This document shows, piece after piece, positions 21,082-28,481 of a stretch of 48,586 nt of DNA. This DNA comes from a virus: positions 1 to 48,586 of the IMG/VR virus record IMGVR_UViG_3300042556_001932; one strand, 5' to 3'. The position numbers were made by a program, and so were the translations under genes. Position 1 is the first letter of the stretch. Each line of letters begins with the position of its first letter. The notes beneath the pieces are model-generated. The model made no database searches. It was not told where the DNA came from and saw nothing but the letters and a program-made list of their open reading frames with translations.

Positions 21082-21480
21082 ATGAAGCTACACGGACCGC
21101 AGCTCATTGAGAAGCTGCAATCACTTGGGCCAGATACGCCTGAGCCCGCCCGGATTCGCGCCGCTGGCTACGTGTTCACCCGCCAGGGGCAGGAACGCCT
21201 CAATCGAGCAGGCTTCTACAAAGCCCTTGCCCTCGCGCACATCAACATCGCAGCCCTTGCCGGCCGTCCAGAGGCAAAGCCGACGGGCTACAGGGGCCGA
21301 CGACTCTCTTGGCAAACCAGCGTCCTAGCCCCCGGCCATGCGGTGCTCGGACGCCGCTACCTCGATCAGCTGGGCGTCAAGCCAGGGGATCGACTGCGCA
21401 TCGTGCCAGAACATGGCGCACTGACCATCGAAAAGTGCAGTGATGTCATGCTGGACGGCAATCCAGACCGCACCCCATAA
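21082..21480 (+). CDS. cyAbrB-like transcription regulator
   Basis: 132 residues with the full layout of the cyanobacterial AbrB family. The N-terminal part has GPQLIEKLQSLG, ARIRAAGYVFTRQGQERLNR and FYKALALAH, as in cyAbrB proteins (GYVST..GGERLNFTAFYEALLEA). The C-terminal SpoVT/AbrB-type domain has GRRLSWQTSV and YLDQLGVKPGDRLRI. In cyanobacteria these are global regulators of carbon/nitrogen balance. A phage copy could bind host cyAbrB sites, form mixed oligomers, or control lysogeny. Start ATG at 21082 follows a promoter-like region; the putative repressor follows 35 bases later. Confidence 0.85.
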   Translation: MKLHGPQLIEKLQSLGPDTPEPARIRAAGYVFTRQGQERLNRAGFYKALALAHINIAALAGRPEAKPTGYRGRRLSWQTSVLAPGHAVLGRRYLDQLGVKPGDRLRIVPEHGALTIEKCSDVMLDGNPDRTP

Positions 21481-21514
21481 ACTGCACTGATTGTGGAAAA
21501 GTAGTGTGGGAGGC

Positions 21515-22273
21515 ATGACACACCATGCCCCTCACAACCATCCCAGTTTCGTGGCCGGTCGCGCCAGGTTGGCCCGGCTAATCAAGTTGCTGCTTGGCAA
21601 AAACGATCTCAGCCACCTTGATCTGGAGGCGTTTGCACGCTGGGCCGCAATCGACGACGAGGCCGGCGAGTGGCTCTCGAAATCGCAGATCAGCACGATT
21701 CGCAACGCGAAGTTGCCCAAGCCAGGCCCCCAGTTGTTCCTGATCCTGGCGTGCGTCAACGAGAGGCTGGCTGAGCTGACCCTGCCCATTGGCGAACGAC
21801 CCCAGCGGCCTCCCCTGCCGCCCCAGTTGCGGGGGTTGGCGGTTGAACCAGGGCCGTGGTTTCTGGTGAACCCCGCCACCGGCAAGCCATGCGACGAAGG
21901 CGACCTGTTCAAGATCTATTGCGGCCGGTTGCAGGTTCCTGAGTTGGAAGGGAGCGAGTTGGTCGCACAGCTCAGCCAGGCCCAGGCGTCCCATGCCTGC
22001 GAACGCCTGGCATTGCTGGCCCAGGCTTGGATCCGCGATCAAAACCTGAACTCCTGGCGCGAGGGCAAGGCACGGCTGATGGAGCTCTACCCAGAGCAGA
22101 GCCCAGAGCGCCGCGCCAGGATTTGGGCCGTGATCCTGCAGGAGGAGGATCTCACCCCTGAGCAGTTTGCGGAAGAGTGGAATTCGTTGCGTTTTCTGGT
22201 GGGTCGGCTGCAGGGTGGGGAAGCGTTGCCGGTAAGGGCATGGGATCGCTGGCTAGCGGGGAGTGCTTCCTAA
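21515..22273 (+). CDS. Putative phage repressor-like regulator
   Basis: 252 residues from the ATG at 21515, preceded closely by GGGAGG. Residues about 10-75 (GRARLARLIKLLLG, FARWAAIDDEAGEWLSKSQI, STIRNAKLPKPGPQ) could form a helix-turn-helix region of the XRE-like type; the rest is helical without a peptidase motif. Position between cyAbrB and a divergent control region (22392-22552), with a convergent small gene, resembles an immunity region. The repressor role is inferred from context, and I do not recognise the family. Confidence 0.55.
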   Translation: MTHHAPHNHPSFVAGRARLARLIKLLLGKNDLSHLDLEAFARWAAIDDEAGEWLSKSQISTIRNAKLPKPGPQLFLILACVNERLAELTLPIGERPQRPPLPPQLRGLAVEPGPWFLVNPATGKPCDEGDLFKIYCGRLQVPELEGSELVAQLSQAQASHACERLALLAQAWIRDQNLNSWREGKARLMELYPEQSPERRARIWAVILQEEDLTPEQFAEEWNSLRFLVGRLQGGEALPVRAWDRWLAGSAS

Positions 22274-22391
22274 GGATCACCTCTAGGCCTCCATCGATCA
22301 CGACCACGCCAGCGGGCAACGCCTGCCTGAGCCTGATGAGATTGGACAGGACGTACAGGCGGTCGGCTTGATTTTCAATGACCAGTTTCAT
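22152..22391 (-). CDS. Candidate Cro-like/antagonist small gene
   Basis: 79 residues from the ATG at 22391, with TAGGAGA about 10 bases upstream on minus. The first 42 residues, outside the repressor-like gene, read like a real folded protein (MKLVIENQADRLYVLSNLIR; LPAGVVVIDGGLEVILRK). The last 37 overlap the 3' end of the repressor-like gene in antisense and are low-complexity. The arrangement suggests mutual antagonism, but this is an inference and the gene may be shorter. Confidence 0.4.
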   Translation of the reverse strand: MKLVIENQADRLYVLSNLIRLRQALPAGVVVIDGGLEVILRKHSPLASDPMPLPATLPHPAADPPENATNSTLPQTAQG

Positions 22392-22552
22392 GGGCAGGCA
22401 TCTCCTAAGAACGTGTGTACTAGCCAGGATGGGGGGAGAGGTGTAGCAATGGCTGCCGAATGCAGATCGCGTATCGCAAAAAGATCTTAACTCATGGTCC
22501 AAAAGTAGTCCGGTCCGGGTTAGGATCGGCTCATGCCACTCACCTAGGCACC
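22392..22552. promoter_or_regulatory. Intergenic control region
   Basis: 161 bp between the leftward 22391 gene and rightward 22553 gene. Contains a run of G's followed by GAGAGGTG (22430-22442) and AAAAGTAGT (22500-22508); the latter also occurs just before the repressor-like gene (21497-21505), which would fit a shared operator. Promoter boxes are not clear. Confidence 0.35.
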
Positions 22553-22732
22553 ATGAGTTTATCAATCAGGCAACGCTGGCGCCTCTTCCGGGCCAGCTTG
22601 AAACGTGATCCGGCCAAACGCGAGCTGCGCACCTGGCTTGCGCTCAAGACCGTGACCGAGCTTCTCCAGATCCGCGCCGACCACCAGGCCCCAGTCGTCC
22701 AGGCTGAGCTGCGCCGCAGGGGGCTCAACTGA
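22553..22732 (+). CDS. Small basic helical protein
   Basis: 59 residues: MSLSIRQRWRLFRASLKRDP, then RELRTWLALKTVTELLQIRA and AELRRRGLN. Strongly basic and entirely helical by appearance, so a nucleic-acid or protein-binding peptide is likely. First gene of the 22.5-30.2 kb rightward run. The next gene overlaps its stop as TGATG. Confidence 0.5.
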   Translation: MSLSIRQRWRLFRASLKRDPAKRELRTWLALKTVTELLQIRADHQAPVVQAELRRRGLN

Positions 22733-22965
22733 TGACCGCTCCCTTTTGCAAGGACTGCCGGCATTGCCGCATCTCCTTCTTGGAATTCGTGTTCTTTTTC
22801 TTCAAACGGTTTAACTTCGCCAAGTGCCACGCGAAGCAAGAGCTCAAGATTGACCTCGTTAGCGGCACATTGGTGCCGGTCAAGGATGAGTACTACTGCT
22901 CTGTGCAGCGGATGTTTGACTCTAGCTGTGGCCCCAGCGGGAAATGGTTCGAGGCGAGGAGATGA
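22732..22965 (+). CDS. Small Cys-rich (zinc-ribbon-like) protein 1
   Basis: 77 residues. FCKDCRHC at residues 5-12, KCHAK in the middle, YYCSVQRM and a terminal SCGPSGKWFEARR. Four or more cysteine positions and the ending CGPxGKWF are shared with the next protein, so they are paralogues. A strongly hydrophobic stretch FLEFVFFFF (about 16-24) is odd. Probably metal-binding; function unknown. Confidence 0.6.
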   Translation: MTAPFCKDCRHCRISFLEFVFFFFKRFNFAKCHAKQELKIDLVSGTLVPVKDEYYCSVQRMFDSSCGPSGKWFEARR

Positions 22966-23222
22966 CCATTCCTTTTTGCACGAACTGCAAGCATGCTAGC
23001 CCGTTTTATTATTGTCACCACTCATCAGTTATGGGGGAACAGGACCCTGTGAATGGTCTATACTACGGCTGGCCTTCTTGCCATGCATGCCGCCAGTCTG
23101 TTCACTTCTGCGGTCCAGAAGGCAAGTGGTTTTCTCCTAATTTTCAGCACCGGATCTGGCTCTGGCTGCTCGCCTTACTACAGGTGGCGTATCGCAGCGG
23201 GCGCCGCAAGGGGGTGGAGTGA
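22962..23222 (+). CDS. Small Cys-rich (zinc-ribbon-like) protein 2
   Basis: 86 residues from the ATG at 22962 (ATGA overlap). FCTNCKHA at the start, SCHACRQSV and FCGPEGKWFSP pair with the neighbouring paralogue. It adds a C-terminal hydrophobic segment (IWLWLLALLQVAY, about 64-76) that may contact the membrane. The next gene overlaps as TGATG. Confidence 0.6.
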   Translation: MTIPFCTNCKHASPFYYCHHSSVMGEQDPVNGLYYGWPSCHACRQSVHFCGPEGKWFSPNFQHRIWLWLLALLQVAYRSGRRKGVE

Positions 23223-23395
23223 TGCGAATGTTTGGCATCGCCCTGGTCTTCAACTTGGCCAGCATCGCCGCCGTCCTTGCAGCCGCCTACCTCGCAGCGC
23301 TTGGCATCCCCGGCTGGGGCTGGTTCCTGCTAGTTGGCGTGCTTTTAGCCGGCTCCATCCCCGACAAGCCCACCAATGATGAGAATCTGAAATGA
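23222..23395 (+). CDS. Small two-helix membrane protein
   Basis: 57 residues, MRMFGIALVFNLASIAAVLA, then AAYLAALGIPGWGWFLLVGV and LLAGSIPDKPTNDENLK. Two hydrophobic helices with a short GIPGWGW turn, N- and C-termini probably cytoplasmic. It overlaps the previous gene as TGATG. Small holin-like and superinfection-exclusion proteins look like this, but its early-region place argues against a holin. Confidence 0.55.
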   Translation: MRMFGIALVFNLASIAAVLAAAYLAALGIPGWGWFLLVGVLLAGSIPDKPTNDENLK

Positions 23396-23428
23396 CCAGC
23401 TTCGCCAACCTTTGCCAACCTTTCACCC

Positions 23429-23611
23429 ATGAATGAAGACATCTCCGCAGGCCTCATTGTTGTCCTTCTGGTCATCTTGATTGTCGGCGGCGGAACATGG
23501 ATCTCGGCCAGCAACGAAGCAGCTGCATTCAACCGCTTTACCGATGGCCCCGTGGCCACCACCTGGGATGCCGTCTGGCTTGAGCTGCGTGTGGAGGCCT
23601 GCCGCCAATGA
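23429..23611 (+). CDS. Small single-pass membrane protein
   Basis: 60 residues. MNEDISAGLIVVLLVILIVG contains one transmembrane helix (about residues 7-25), followed by a soluble part (TWISASNEAAAFNRFTDGPV; WLELRVEACRQ). ATGA overlap with the RecE-like gene. A 14-codon frame at 23392 upstream is too short to support. Confidence 0.55.
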   Translation: MNEDISAGLIVVLLVILIVGGGTWISASNEAAAFNRFTDGPVATTWDAVWLELRVEACRQ

Positions 23612-24420
23612 CCCCCACCCTCACCCACCACCCCGGCCTCAGCATCGAGGCTTATCACGCGATGGAGGCTGTCAGCCCCAGCCGGCTGAAGGCCTTCGCC
23701 CGAAGCCCCTTGCATTATTGGGCCGCCCACGAAGCGCCAGACCGGCCCACCCCAGAGCCCACCGATGCCATGCAGCTCGGCACTGCGCTGCATGTGGCGG
23801 TCCTGGAGCCCCAGATCTGGAGCCAGTCGATTGCAGTCCGGCCCGTAATCGATCGCCGCACGAAGGCCGGCAAGGCCCTGGCGGATGAGTTCGACGCCGA
23901 GCACGCCGGCAAGATCGTCCTCTCTGAGGATGACGCCGCACGGGTGCAGGCGATGGCCACCGCCATCCACGCCCACCAGGCTGCCCACTTCCTCCTTGAG
24001 CAGGAGGGCCACCGGGAGGCGTCTTACACCTGGACCGATCCCACCTACGGCATCGCCTGCAAATGCCGCCCGGACTGGCACAGCGTAGACCGTCGCCTGA
24101 TCGTCGACCTGAAGACGACACAAGACTGCAGCCGCCGCGAGTTCACCCGCAGCATCGCCAGATTTGGCTACCACCTGCAGGCGGCATGGAACACCAGCGC
24201 CCTGGGTGCGGAGCAGTTCCTGATCATCGCGGTGGAGTCCCAACGCCCCTATGCCGTGGCCGTCTACCCCATCGCCGCCGAGGCCCTGGCCGCCGGTGCT
24301 CGCCGCATCGACCGCGCCCTTGAGTCCCTCGCCCAATGCCGCGCCACTGGCGTCTGGCCTGGCCCAGAAGGGGCCCTCATTGCGGAGCCGATCAACTTGC
24401 CAGGGTGGTGTGATGACTGA
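23608..24420 (+). CDS. RecE-like exodeoxyribonuclease (PD-(D/E)XK)
   Basis: 270 residues. The start SIEAYHAMEAVSPSRLKAFA and GTALHVAVLEP (about residues 59-69) are typical of the RecE/DUF3799 nuclease family. IACKCRPDW (Asp about 155) and IVDLKTTQD (about 167-175) hold the active-site Asp and the D-x-K pair; FGYHLQAAW provides the C-terminal Gln motif. It should resect double-strand ends 5'-3' for the annealing protein encoded two genes on. Confidence 0.9.
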   Translation: MTPTLTHHPGLSIEAYHAMEAVSPSRLKAFARSPLHYWAAHEAPDRPTPEPTDAMQLGTALHVAVLEPQIWSQSIAVRPVIDRRTKAGKALADEFDAEHAGKIVLSEDDAARVQAMATAIHAHQAAHFLLEQEGHREASYTWTDPTYGIACKCRPDWHSVDRRLIVDLKTTQDCSRREFTRSIARFGYHLQAAWNTSALGAEQFLIIAVESQRPYAVAVYPIAAEALAAGARRIDRALESLAQCRATGVWPGPEGALIAEPINLPGWCDD

Positions 24421-24790
24421 ACAACATCCGATAAGCCCGCCGCCGGAGCTGGTGGTGCAATGGTGTGAGGAGGCTGTTGATCATCTGCCCACGGAAAAGG
24501 TCGCCCCCTACATGGCCAAGCGCGCCGCTCAGTGGGGCGCGGATAAGGAGCTGGATGCGATCTGCCACTGGCTGAGAACTGGCCCCTACGGAGCCTCAAT
24601 TGCCTGCGGTGCCGAACAAATGATCTCCGATCTCCGCGCCGCCCGACGCCCTAAGCCTCTGAGCCTGAAGGAGCAGGCGCTGCTTCAGCTCGGCACGCTC
24701 AACGCAGACCTGACCATGCACGGGCTTGGATGCGACCTGTCCCACATCCGCCGCGCCCTGTGGCTCCTACCCGACAACCCCACCCCATGA
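24413..24790 (+). CDS. Conserved small phage protein
   Basis: 125 residues from the ATG at 24413, overlapping the nuclease stop. It opens MTEQHPISPPPELVVQWCEE, a start I associate with cyanobacterial phage/prophage genes of unknown function. A central CHWLRTGPYG and a C-terminal helix-rich part end WLLPDNPTP. It sits between RecE- and RecT-like genes and overlaps both. A remnant of a related 3' end lies at 25853-25930. Confidence 0.6.
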   Translation: MTEQHPISPPPELVVQWCEEAVDHLPTEKVAPYMAKRAAQWGADKELDAICHWLRTGPYGASIACGAEQMISDLRAARRPKPLSLKEQALLQLGTLNADLTMHGLGCDLSHIRRALWLLPDNPTP

Positions 24791-25539
24791 CATCCTCCGC
24801 ACTCTCCGCCCAGTCCAGCAGCCCCGACCTGGCCTTCCTCCACGACTCCGTAGCGTTTGAGCACACCTGGCGTGTCGCCAGGGCCTTCAGCCAGTCCGGC
24901 ATGGTGCCCGCCGCATACCAGGGCAAGCCCGAGGCGTGCATGGTCGCCCTGATGTATGCCGCCCAGCTCGGCGAGAACCCCATGCTGGTGTTCCAGGAGA
25001 TGGCACCAATCAAGGGCCGCCCCACCACCAGCGCACGGTTCGCGATCGCCCGGGCGAATAATTCCGGCCTGCTCCGCGGCACCATCACATGGTCCAGCAA
25101 GGGGAGCGGCGAAGGCCTGGAGGTTACCGCCTCCGCCGTGCTGGCCGCCACGGGCGAAACCATCAGCGTGCCGGTGTCCATGGCCGAGGCCAAGGCCGAC
25201 GGCTGGACACAAAACCCGAAGTACCGCAGCATCCCGGAGCAGATGTTGCGCTGGCGCAGCGCCACCCGCCTGATCTCCCTCTACCTGCCGGAGGTGCTCT
25301 TCGGCATTGCCGTGCGGGAGGAGATCCAGGTAGAGCGTGTGAACGTGCAGGAGGTGCCAGCCGCCGGCGGCACCGAGCTGGTCGCCCAGCTCAATGAGCA
25401 GATCAGCGCGGCCCCAGAGCCCACCCCAGCCCCCAGGCGCCGTGCTGCACCAGCAGTGGAGCCCACCCCAGTGGAACCTGAACCCCTCCCGATCGGCACC
25501 ACCACCGAGGCCCAGGGCTACCTCGAGGAGGTGGAGTGA
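24787..25539 (+). CDS. RecT-like single-strand annealing protein
   Basis: 250 residues. CMVALMYAAQLGENPMLVFQ (about residues 52-71), APIKGRPTTSARFAIA (about 75-90), and YRSIPEQMLRWRSATRLISL followed by LPEVLFGI (about 145-175) are the conserved core of the RecT/Redbeta-type proteins. The C-terminal 70 residues are Pro/Ala-rich and acidic, and probably flexible. It anneals single strands made by the RecE-like nuclease. Start overlaps the previous stop by ATGA. Confidence 0.87.
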   Translation: MTSSALSAQSSSPDLAFLHDSVAFEHTWRVARAFSQSGMVPAAYQGKPEACMVALMYAAQLGENPMLVFQEMAPIKGRPTTSARFAIARANNSGLLRGTITWSSKGSGEGLEVTASAVLAATGETISVPVSMAEAKADGWTQNPKYRSIPEQMLRWRSATRLISLYLPEVLFGIAVREEIQVERVNVQEVPAAGGTELVAQLNEQISAAPEPTPAPRRRAAPAVEPTPVEPEPLPIGTTTEAQGYLEEVE

Positions 25540-25817
25540 TGAACGCCGACATTCAAGACTGGGAATCAGTTGAGTTTCAAGCACGAGCTGGCAACTGGAG
25601 ACGTTCAGAAAATCCTCAAGCAGCCTGCATCCTTGAACTCCGCGCCAGGGTCGAAGCGCTGGAGGCCAGGGTTAAGGCGCTGGAGCGTGCATGGACACCA
25701 GCCCCGCAGACCCCAGAACAGGTTGCGGCCGGATTGCGCGAGGCTTTCCACGCTTCCTCGGGGGCTTCCAAGCCGGCTTCGCCTGCCGGGGGGAACGGGT
25801 GGGAAATTCCACCTTAA
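25539..25817 (+). CDS. Small coiled-coil protein
   Basis: 92 residues, ATG overlapping the RecT stop as TGATG (a GTG three bases earlier is possible). A coiled coil LELRARVEALEARVKALERA spans about residues 33-52; the remainder is Ala/Pro/Gly-rich. Similar short coiled-coil phage proteins have no known function. Confidence 0.5.
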   Translation: MNADIQDWESVEFQARAGNWRRSENPQAACILELRARVEALEARVKALERAWTPAPQTPEQVAAGLREAFHASSGASKPASPAGGNGWEIPP

Positions 25818-25852
25818 AGCTGGTCGCCATAGAAATGGGCGAACTTCTGTAG

Positions 25853-25930
25853 CGATTCGATCAGCAGGAAGTTGATCTCCTGTCAGCCCTGGAGCTCCTA
25901 CCCGACCCCGACAACCACACCAACCCATGA
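25853..25930 (+). pseudogene. Remnant of a 3' gene end
   Basis: Open for 26 codons after a stop, encoding ALELLPDPDNHTNP at the end, resembling ALWLLPDNPTP of the 24413 gene. The sequence after it (CCATGACATCCTC) also matches the start of the RecT gene. It seems to be left over from duplication or replacement; there is no start codon in reach. Confidence 0.4.
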
Positions 25931-25939
25931 CATCCTCTC

Positions 25940-26299
25940 ATGACTAACAGCATTGAAAAAAAGCATGCCAGCCTGCAATGCTGGCTCTCCGATTGGATAG
26001 AAAAAGAGTTTCCAGCGCTGGCGGAACAATTAGAAGGGTTTGTAGTAAGAGGCAACGATAGTTGCCTTTGCCTTGATAACGTATCGCTACGGATGGCAGA
26101 CGCGGCAATGTCCGTTTTACTGGCTTATGTAGAAGCGACTGGACTTCCCGAGCACCGCCCAACCACATGGGACCAGGTAGCCCAGTGGCTCATACAGCAG
26201 GGCTTTGCGGCGAGCAGTGACCGACAACCACAGGATGCAGCACCGCCAGCGCTGACTACTTCTCCGACATGCTGCGCGAGGAGGCCGGCCGATGATTGA
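25940..26299 (+). CDS. Hypothetical protein
   Basis: 119 residues, MTNSIEKKHASLQCWLSDWI. Helical first half (EFPALAEQLEGFVVRGNDS; MADAAMSVLLAYVEATGL), then TWDQVAQWLIQQGF, then a Ser/Thr/Pro-rich tail. AT-richer at its start than neighbours. No family recognised. Confidence 0.5.
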   Translation: MTNSIEKKHASLQCWLSDWIEKEFPALAEQLEGFVVRGNDSCLCLDNVSLRMADAAMSVLLAYVEATGLPEHRPTTWDQVAQWLIQQGFAASSDRQPQDAAPPALTTSPTCCARRPADD

Positions 26300-26370
26300 A
26301 ATGGACGGCGTTTCGCAAAAGCCGTTTTTCAATTCATTTTCGATTATTACACCTTTCCCAAAATCAAACC

Positions 26371-27030
26371 ATGACCACACCACGCACAATTGACGAGCTG
26401 CTTGATTACTGGCCCGGAAATATCCCCTTCAAGGGAGCACTCGTCAGCAAAGACGGCTCTTGTATGTGCGCTCAGGGCCAAGCGTTGCATTTTTTAGACG
26501 GGCTAACTATTGATGAATTGCGCAAGATTGACCAGGCTAATGCTGACAAAAAAATTGCCAAACTTTTTGGCATTAGCCTGGCCCATTCGATCTTGTTGCG
26601 TATTGTCAACGACGGACAAGCAGGGGCACCGTCTTGCGTAATTCGCAACCCCGAACAAGTTTTGGGAGGCCAGGCGCATGTAGTCCTGGCGTTTTGGCGG
26701 CATCTTGACCAAATGAACCCAGCGGCCTGGGAAGAGGCCTGGGAAGCGGCCAGGGCAGCGGCCTGGGAAGAGGCCTGGGAAGAGGCCAGGGCAGAGGCCG
26801 GGGCAGCGGCCAGGGCAGAGGCCGGGGCAGAGGCCGAGGCAGCGGCCAGGGCAGCGGCCAGGGCAGCGGCCAGGGCAGCGGCCTTGGGAGCGGCGGCCTG
26901 GGCTTCTAACGAAATCCAAGGCGCCGCTTTTATGCGTGCAAACAACCAGCCTTTCTTTTTCTTGCCGATATTTGGTTTTCCAAACCCAGAGGCGGTAATC
27001 GCTGCCGAACTGGAGGCCAACCGTGGCTAA
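26371..27030 (+). CDS. Ala/Glu/Arg tandem-repeat protein
   Basis: 219 residues from the ATG at 26371. The N-terminal domain (residues 1-115) contains TIDELLDYWPGNIPFKGALV and CAQGQALHFLDGLT. Residues about 118-180 are a tandem repeat of AAWEEAWEAARAAA type, coded by 12-bp DNA units such as GGCCAGGGCAGC between about 26724 and 26890, predicting one long amphipathic helix. A hydrophobic, Phe-rich C-terminus (FFFLPIFGFPNPE) follows. Proteins with this repeat occur in many phages with no known role. Repeat number is likely to vary between relatives. Confidence 0.65.
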   Translation: MTTPRTIDELLDYWPGNIPFKGALVSKDGSCMCAQGQALHFLDGLTIDELRKIDQANADKKIAKLFGISLAHSILLRIVNDGQAGAPSCVIRNPEQVLGGQAHVVLAFWRHLDQMNPAAWEEAWEAARAAAWEEAWEEARAEAGAAARAEAGAEAEAAARAAARAAARAAALGAAAWASNEIQGAAFMRANNQPFFFLPIFGFPNPEAVIAAELEANRG

Positions 27031-27211
27031 ACCCCTTTCCCCCGCCGCGCAGGCGGTAAAAGATGCCTTGCCATCTGCTCCGCATCTTCAAATGGTGAAC
27101 CGCGCCTACGCCGCAGCTGCCCTTTACGCAGCTGCGCACTTTCTTACCCACGACCGCAAGCAACTGGCTGCTATTGCTGATGAACTCGCCGAAATGGAAG
27201 GGTTGCCATGA
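27023..27211 (+). CDS. Small helical protein, paralogue 1
   Basis: 62 residues from GTG at 27023, overlapping the previous stop by 8 bases. LSPAAQAVKDALPSAP at the start and KQLAAIADELAEMEG at the end match the next protein (LSPAAQAIWDAF; LLAIAAELEGADG), so the two are tandem paralogues. Wholly helical. Function unknown. Confidence 0.5.
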   Translation: MAKPLSPAAQAVKDALPSAPHLQMVNRAYAAAALYAAAHFLTHDRKQLAAIADELAEMEGLP

Positions 27212-27471
27212 CTGAACTGTCACCCGCCGCGCAGGCCATCTGGGACGCCTTCAACGAAGACGAAGCCGGCGTCTTCGTGGACTATGGCGACAAGCTGGCG
27301 GCAGCCTTTCGTGCTGCAGCGGATCAGGTGGTGCCGGAAGACTACAACCCGCCACGAGCTGCATGTTACCCAGAGGCGCAGGCATTCGTGGATGGCAAAG
27401 AATGCAGGAATGAATCCGTGAGGTTTCAGCTCCTGGCCATCGCCGCCGAGCTGGAGGGGGCCGATGGCTGA
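27208..27471 (+). CDS. Small helical protein, paralogue 2
   Basis: 87 residues, ATGA overlap upstream. Starts MTELSPAAQAIWDAFNEDEA, with KLAAAFRAAADQVVPEDYNP in the middle and a terminal helix like the preceding paralogue. No named function. Confidence 0.55.
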   Translation: MTELSPAAQAIWDAFNEDEAGVFVDYGDKLAAAFRAAADQVVPEDYNPPRAACYPEAQAFVDGKECRNESVRFQLLAIAAELEGADG

Positions 27472-28168
27472 CTTTCGTACTGAGCTGGAACATGCAGCTC
27501 AAGAACTAGAGCTGGCTGAAAACGCTTTGCTGTGCTCATCGTTTCACAACAGCGCCATTCGCGTTAAGGCTGCTGCTCGCCGCGCCCGCGCCGCCCTGGC
27601 CCAGCCCGCGCCGGAGCCTCCTGCCGATGGTGAGGTGGCGGAGATAGTGGCTGAGCTGCGGGAGGTTCAAGACTGCTTTGACATTGCCAGCGGCATGGAG
27701 GGATGGGGCCCGGTTATCACCCGCGCCGCCGACCTACTGGAGCGCCTATCCCAGCCCGAACTGCAGGGGCCGACGGATGCGGAGTTGGGTCGCCGTTTCC
27801 GGGTCTGGTGGCACAACGAAGGGTCTGGACTGCCACCTCTGCCAGGCATGGATCACGAAGAACACGTCCGACGCATCAGTGAGATTGCCTGGGCGAACGG
27901 CGCGTATGCCGCCCGCTGGGGCAGCCCCACCATCGAGCCGGTGCCGGTGAGCGAGAGGCCCTGGGAACGCGATGGGTGGTGCGATGCGGATGGCAAATGT
28001 TGGTGGGGCAGGCCAGAAGATGAGCTGTGCAACTCGGACTGGTTTCTGGGCACCCGTGCGGAAGTGATGGCCCAATGGGGAGGGGGGTTTTTTGAGGATT
28101 TTTTTCCAACCGTTTCACTTCCCCATTGGGCCCTGCCCCTGCCCCTGCCCAAACCAGTTCACGGTTAG
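27464..28168 (+). CDS. Two-part protein with DUF551-like C-terminus
   Basis: 234 residues. N-terminal half is helical (FRTELEHAAQELELAENALL; AARRARAALAQ); the middle HEEHVRRISEIAWANGAYAA is common in phage proteins; the C-terminal 80 residues (PVPVSERPWERDGW, DGKCWWGRPEDE, HWALPLPLP) match the DUF551 pattern. It looks like a fusion. The poly-G/T run at 28079-28102 lies in frame. Confidence 0.6.
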   Translation: MADFRTELEHAAQELELAENALLCSSFHNSAIRVKAAARRARAALAQPAPEPPADGEVAEIVAELREVQDCFDIASGMEGWGPVITRAADLLERLSQPELQGPTDAELGRRFRVWWHNEGSGLPPLPGMDHEEHVRRISEIAWANGAYAARWGSPTIEPVPVSERPWERDGWCDADGKCWWGRPEDELCNSDWFLGTRAEVMAQWGGGFFEDFFPTVSLPHWALPLPLPKPVHG

Positions 28169-28187
28169 AACCACCCACTTTTCCAAA

Positions 28188-28334
28188 ATGAGTTACACTG
28201 TTACCTGTCAGACATCCAAAGGCCCCAAGCCGTTTCAAATCATCAACGGCCGCCGTGTCTGGCTCACCGTTCCACCGTCTCACGTCCTCCCCGATCTCCT
28301 CATTCAATGCGGCCCTACACAATTGCGGTCTTGA
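28188..28334 (+). CDS. Small basic protein
   Basis: 48 residues, MSYTVTCQTSKGPKPFQIIN, then GRRVWLTVPPSHVLPD. Beta-hairpin-like. It overlaps the next gene by 28 bases in another frame. No family recognised. Confidence 0.4.
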   Translation: MSYTVTCQTSKGPKPFQIINGRRVWLTVPPSHVLPDLLIQCGPTQLRS

Positions 28335-28462
28335 CCGGCATTCTCCTCCTGTTTGCCCTGCTCTCCCACTGCGAGCGGGATATTGAAGTGATGTGTGCCA
28401 AGCAGGCACAGTCCAACGGCCTCAGCGCAGAGGCCGCCAAGCGTGCGTGCGATAGATTGTGA
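28307..28462 (+). CDS. Small exported or membrane-anchored peptide
   Basis: 51 residues: MRPYTIAVLTGILLLFALLS (hydrophobic helix, residues 5-20), then HCERDIEVMCAKQAQSNGLS and a short basic end. Looks like a signal anchor; the Cys after the hydrophobic part is not in a standard lipobox (His precedes it). Three cysteines could form disulphides outside. No family recognised. Confidence 0.45.
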   Translation: MRPYTIAVLTGILLLFALLSHCERDIEVMCAKQAQSNGLSAEAAKRACDRL

Positions 28463-28481
28463 TCAAGACCGTCACCGCAGA

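Noticed and set aside
23392-23436. A 14-codon ATGA-coupled frame before the membrane gene at 23429
   Set aside because: Too short and without any distinguishing feature to support a gene.
26724-26890. CRISPR or noncoding tandem repeat in the Ala/Glu gene
   Set aside because: The 12-bp repeats are continuous, in frame and translate to a regular helix.
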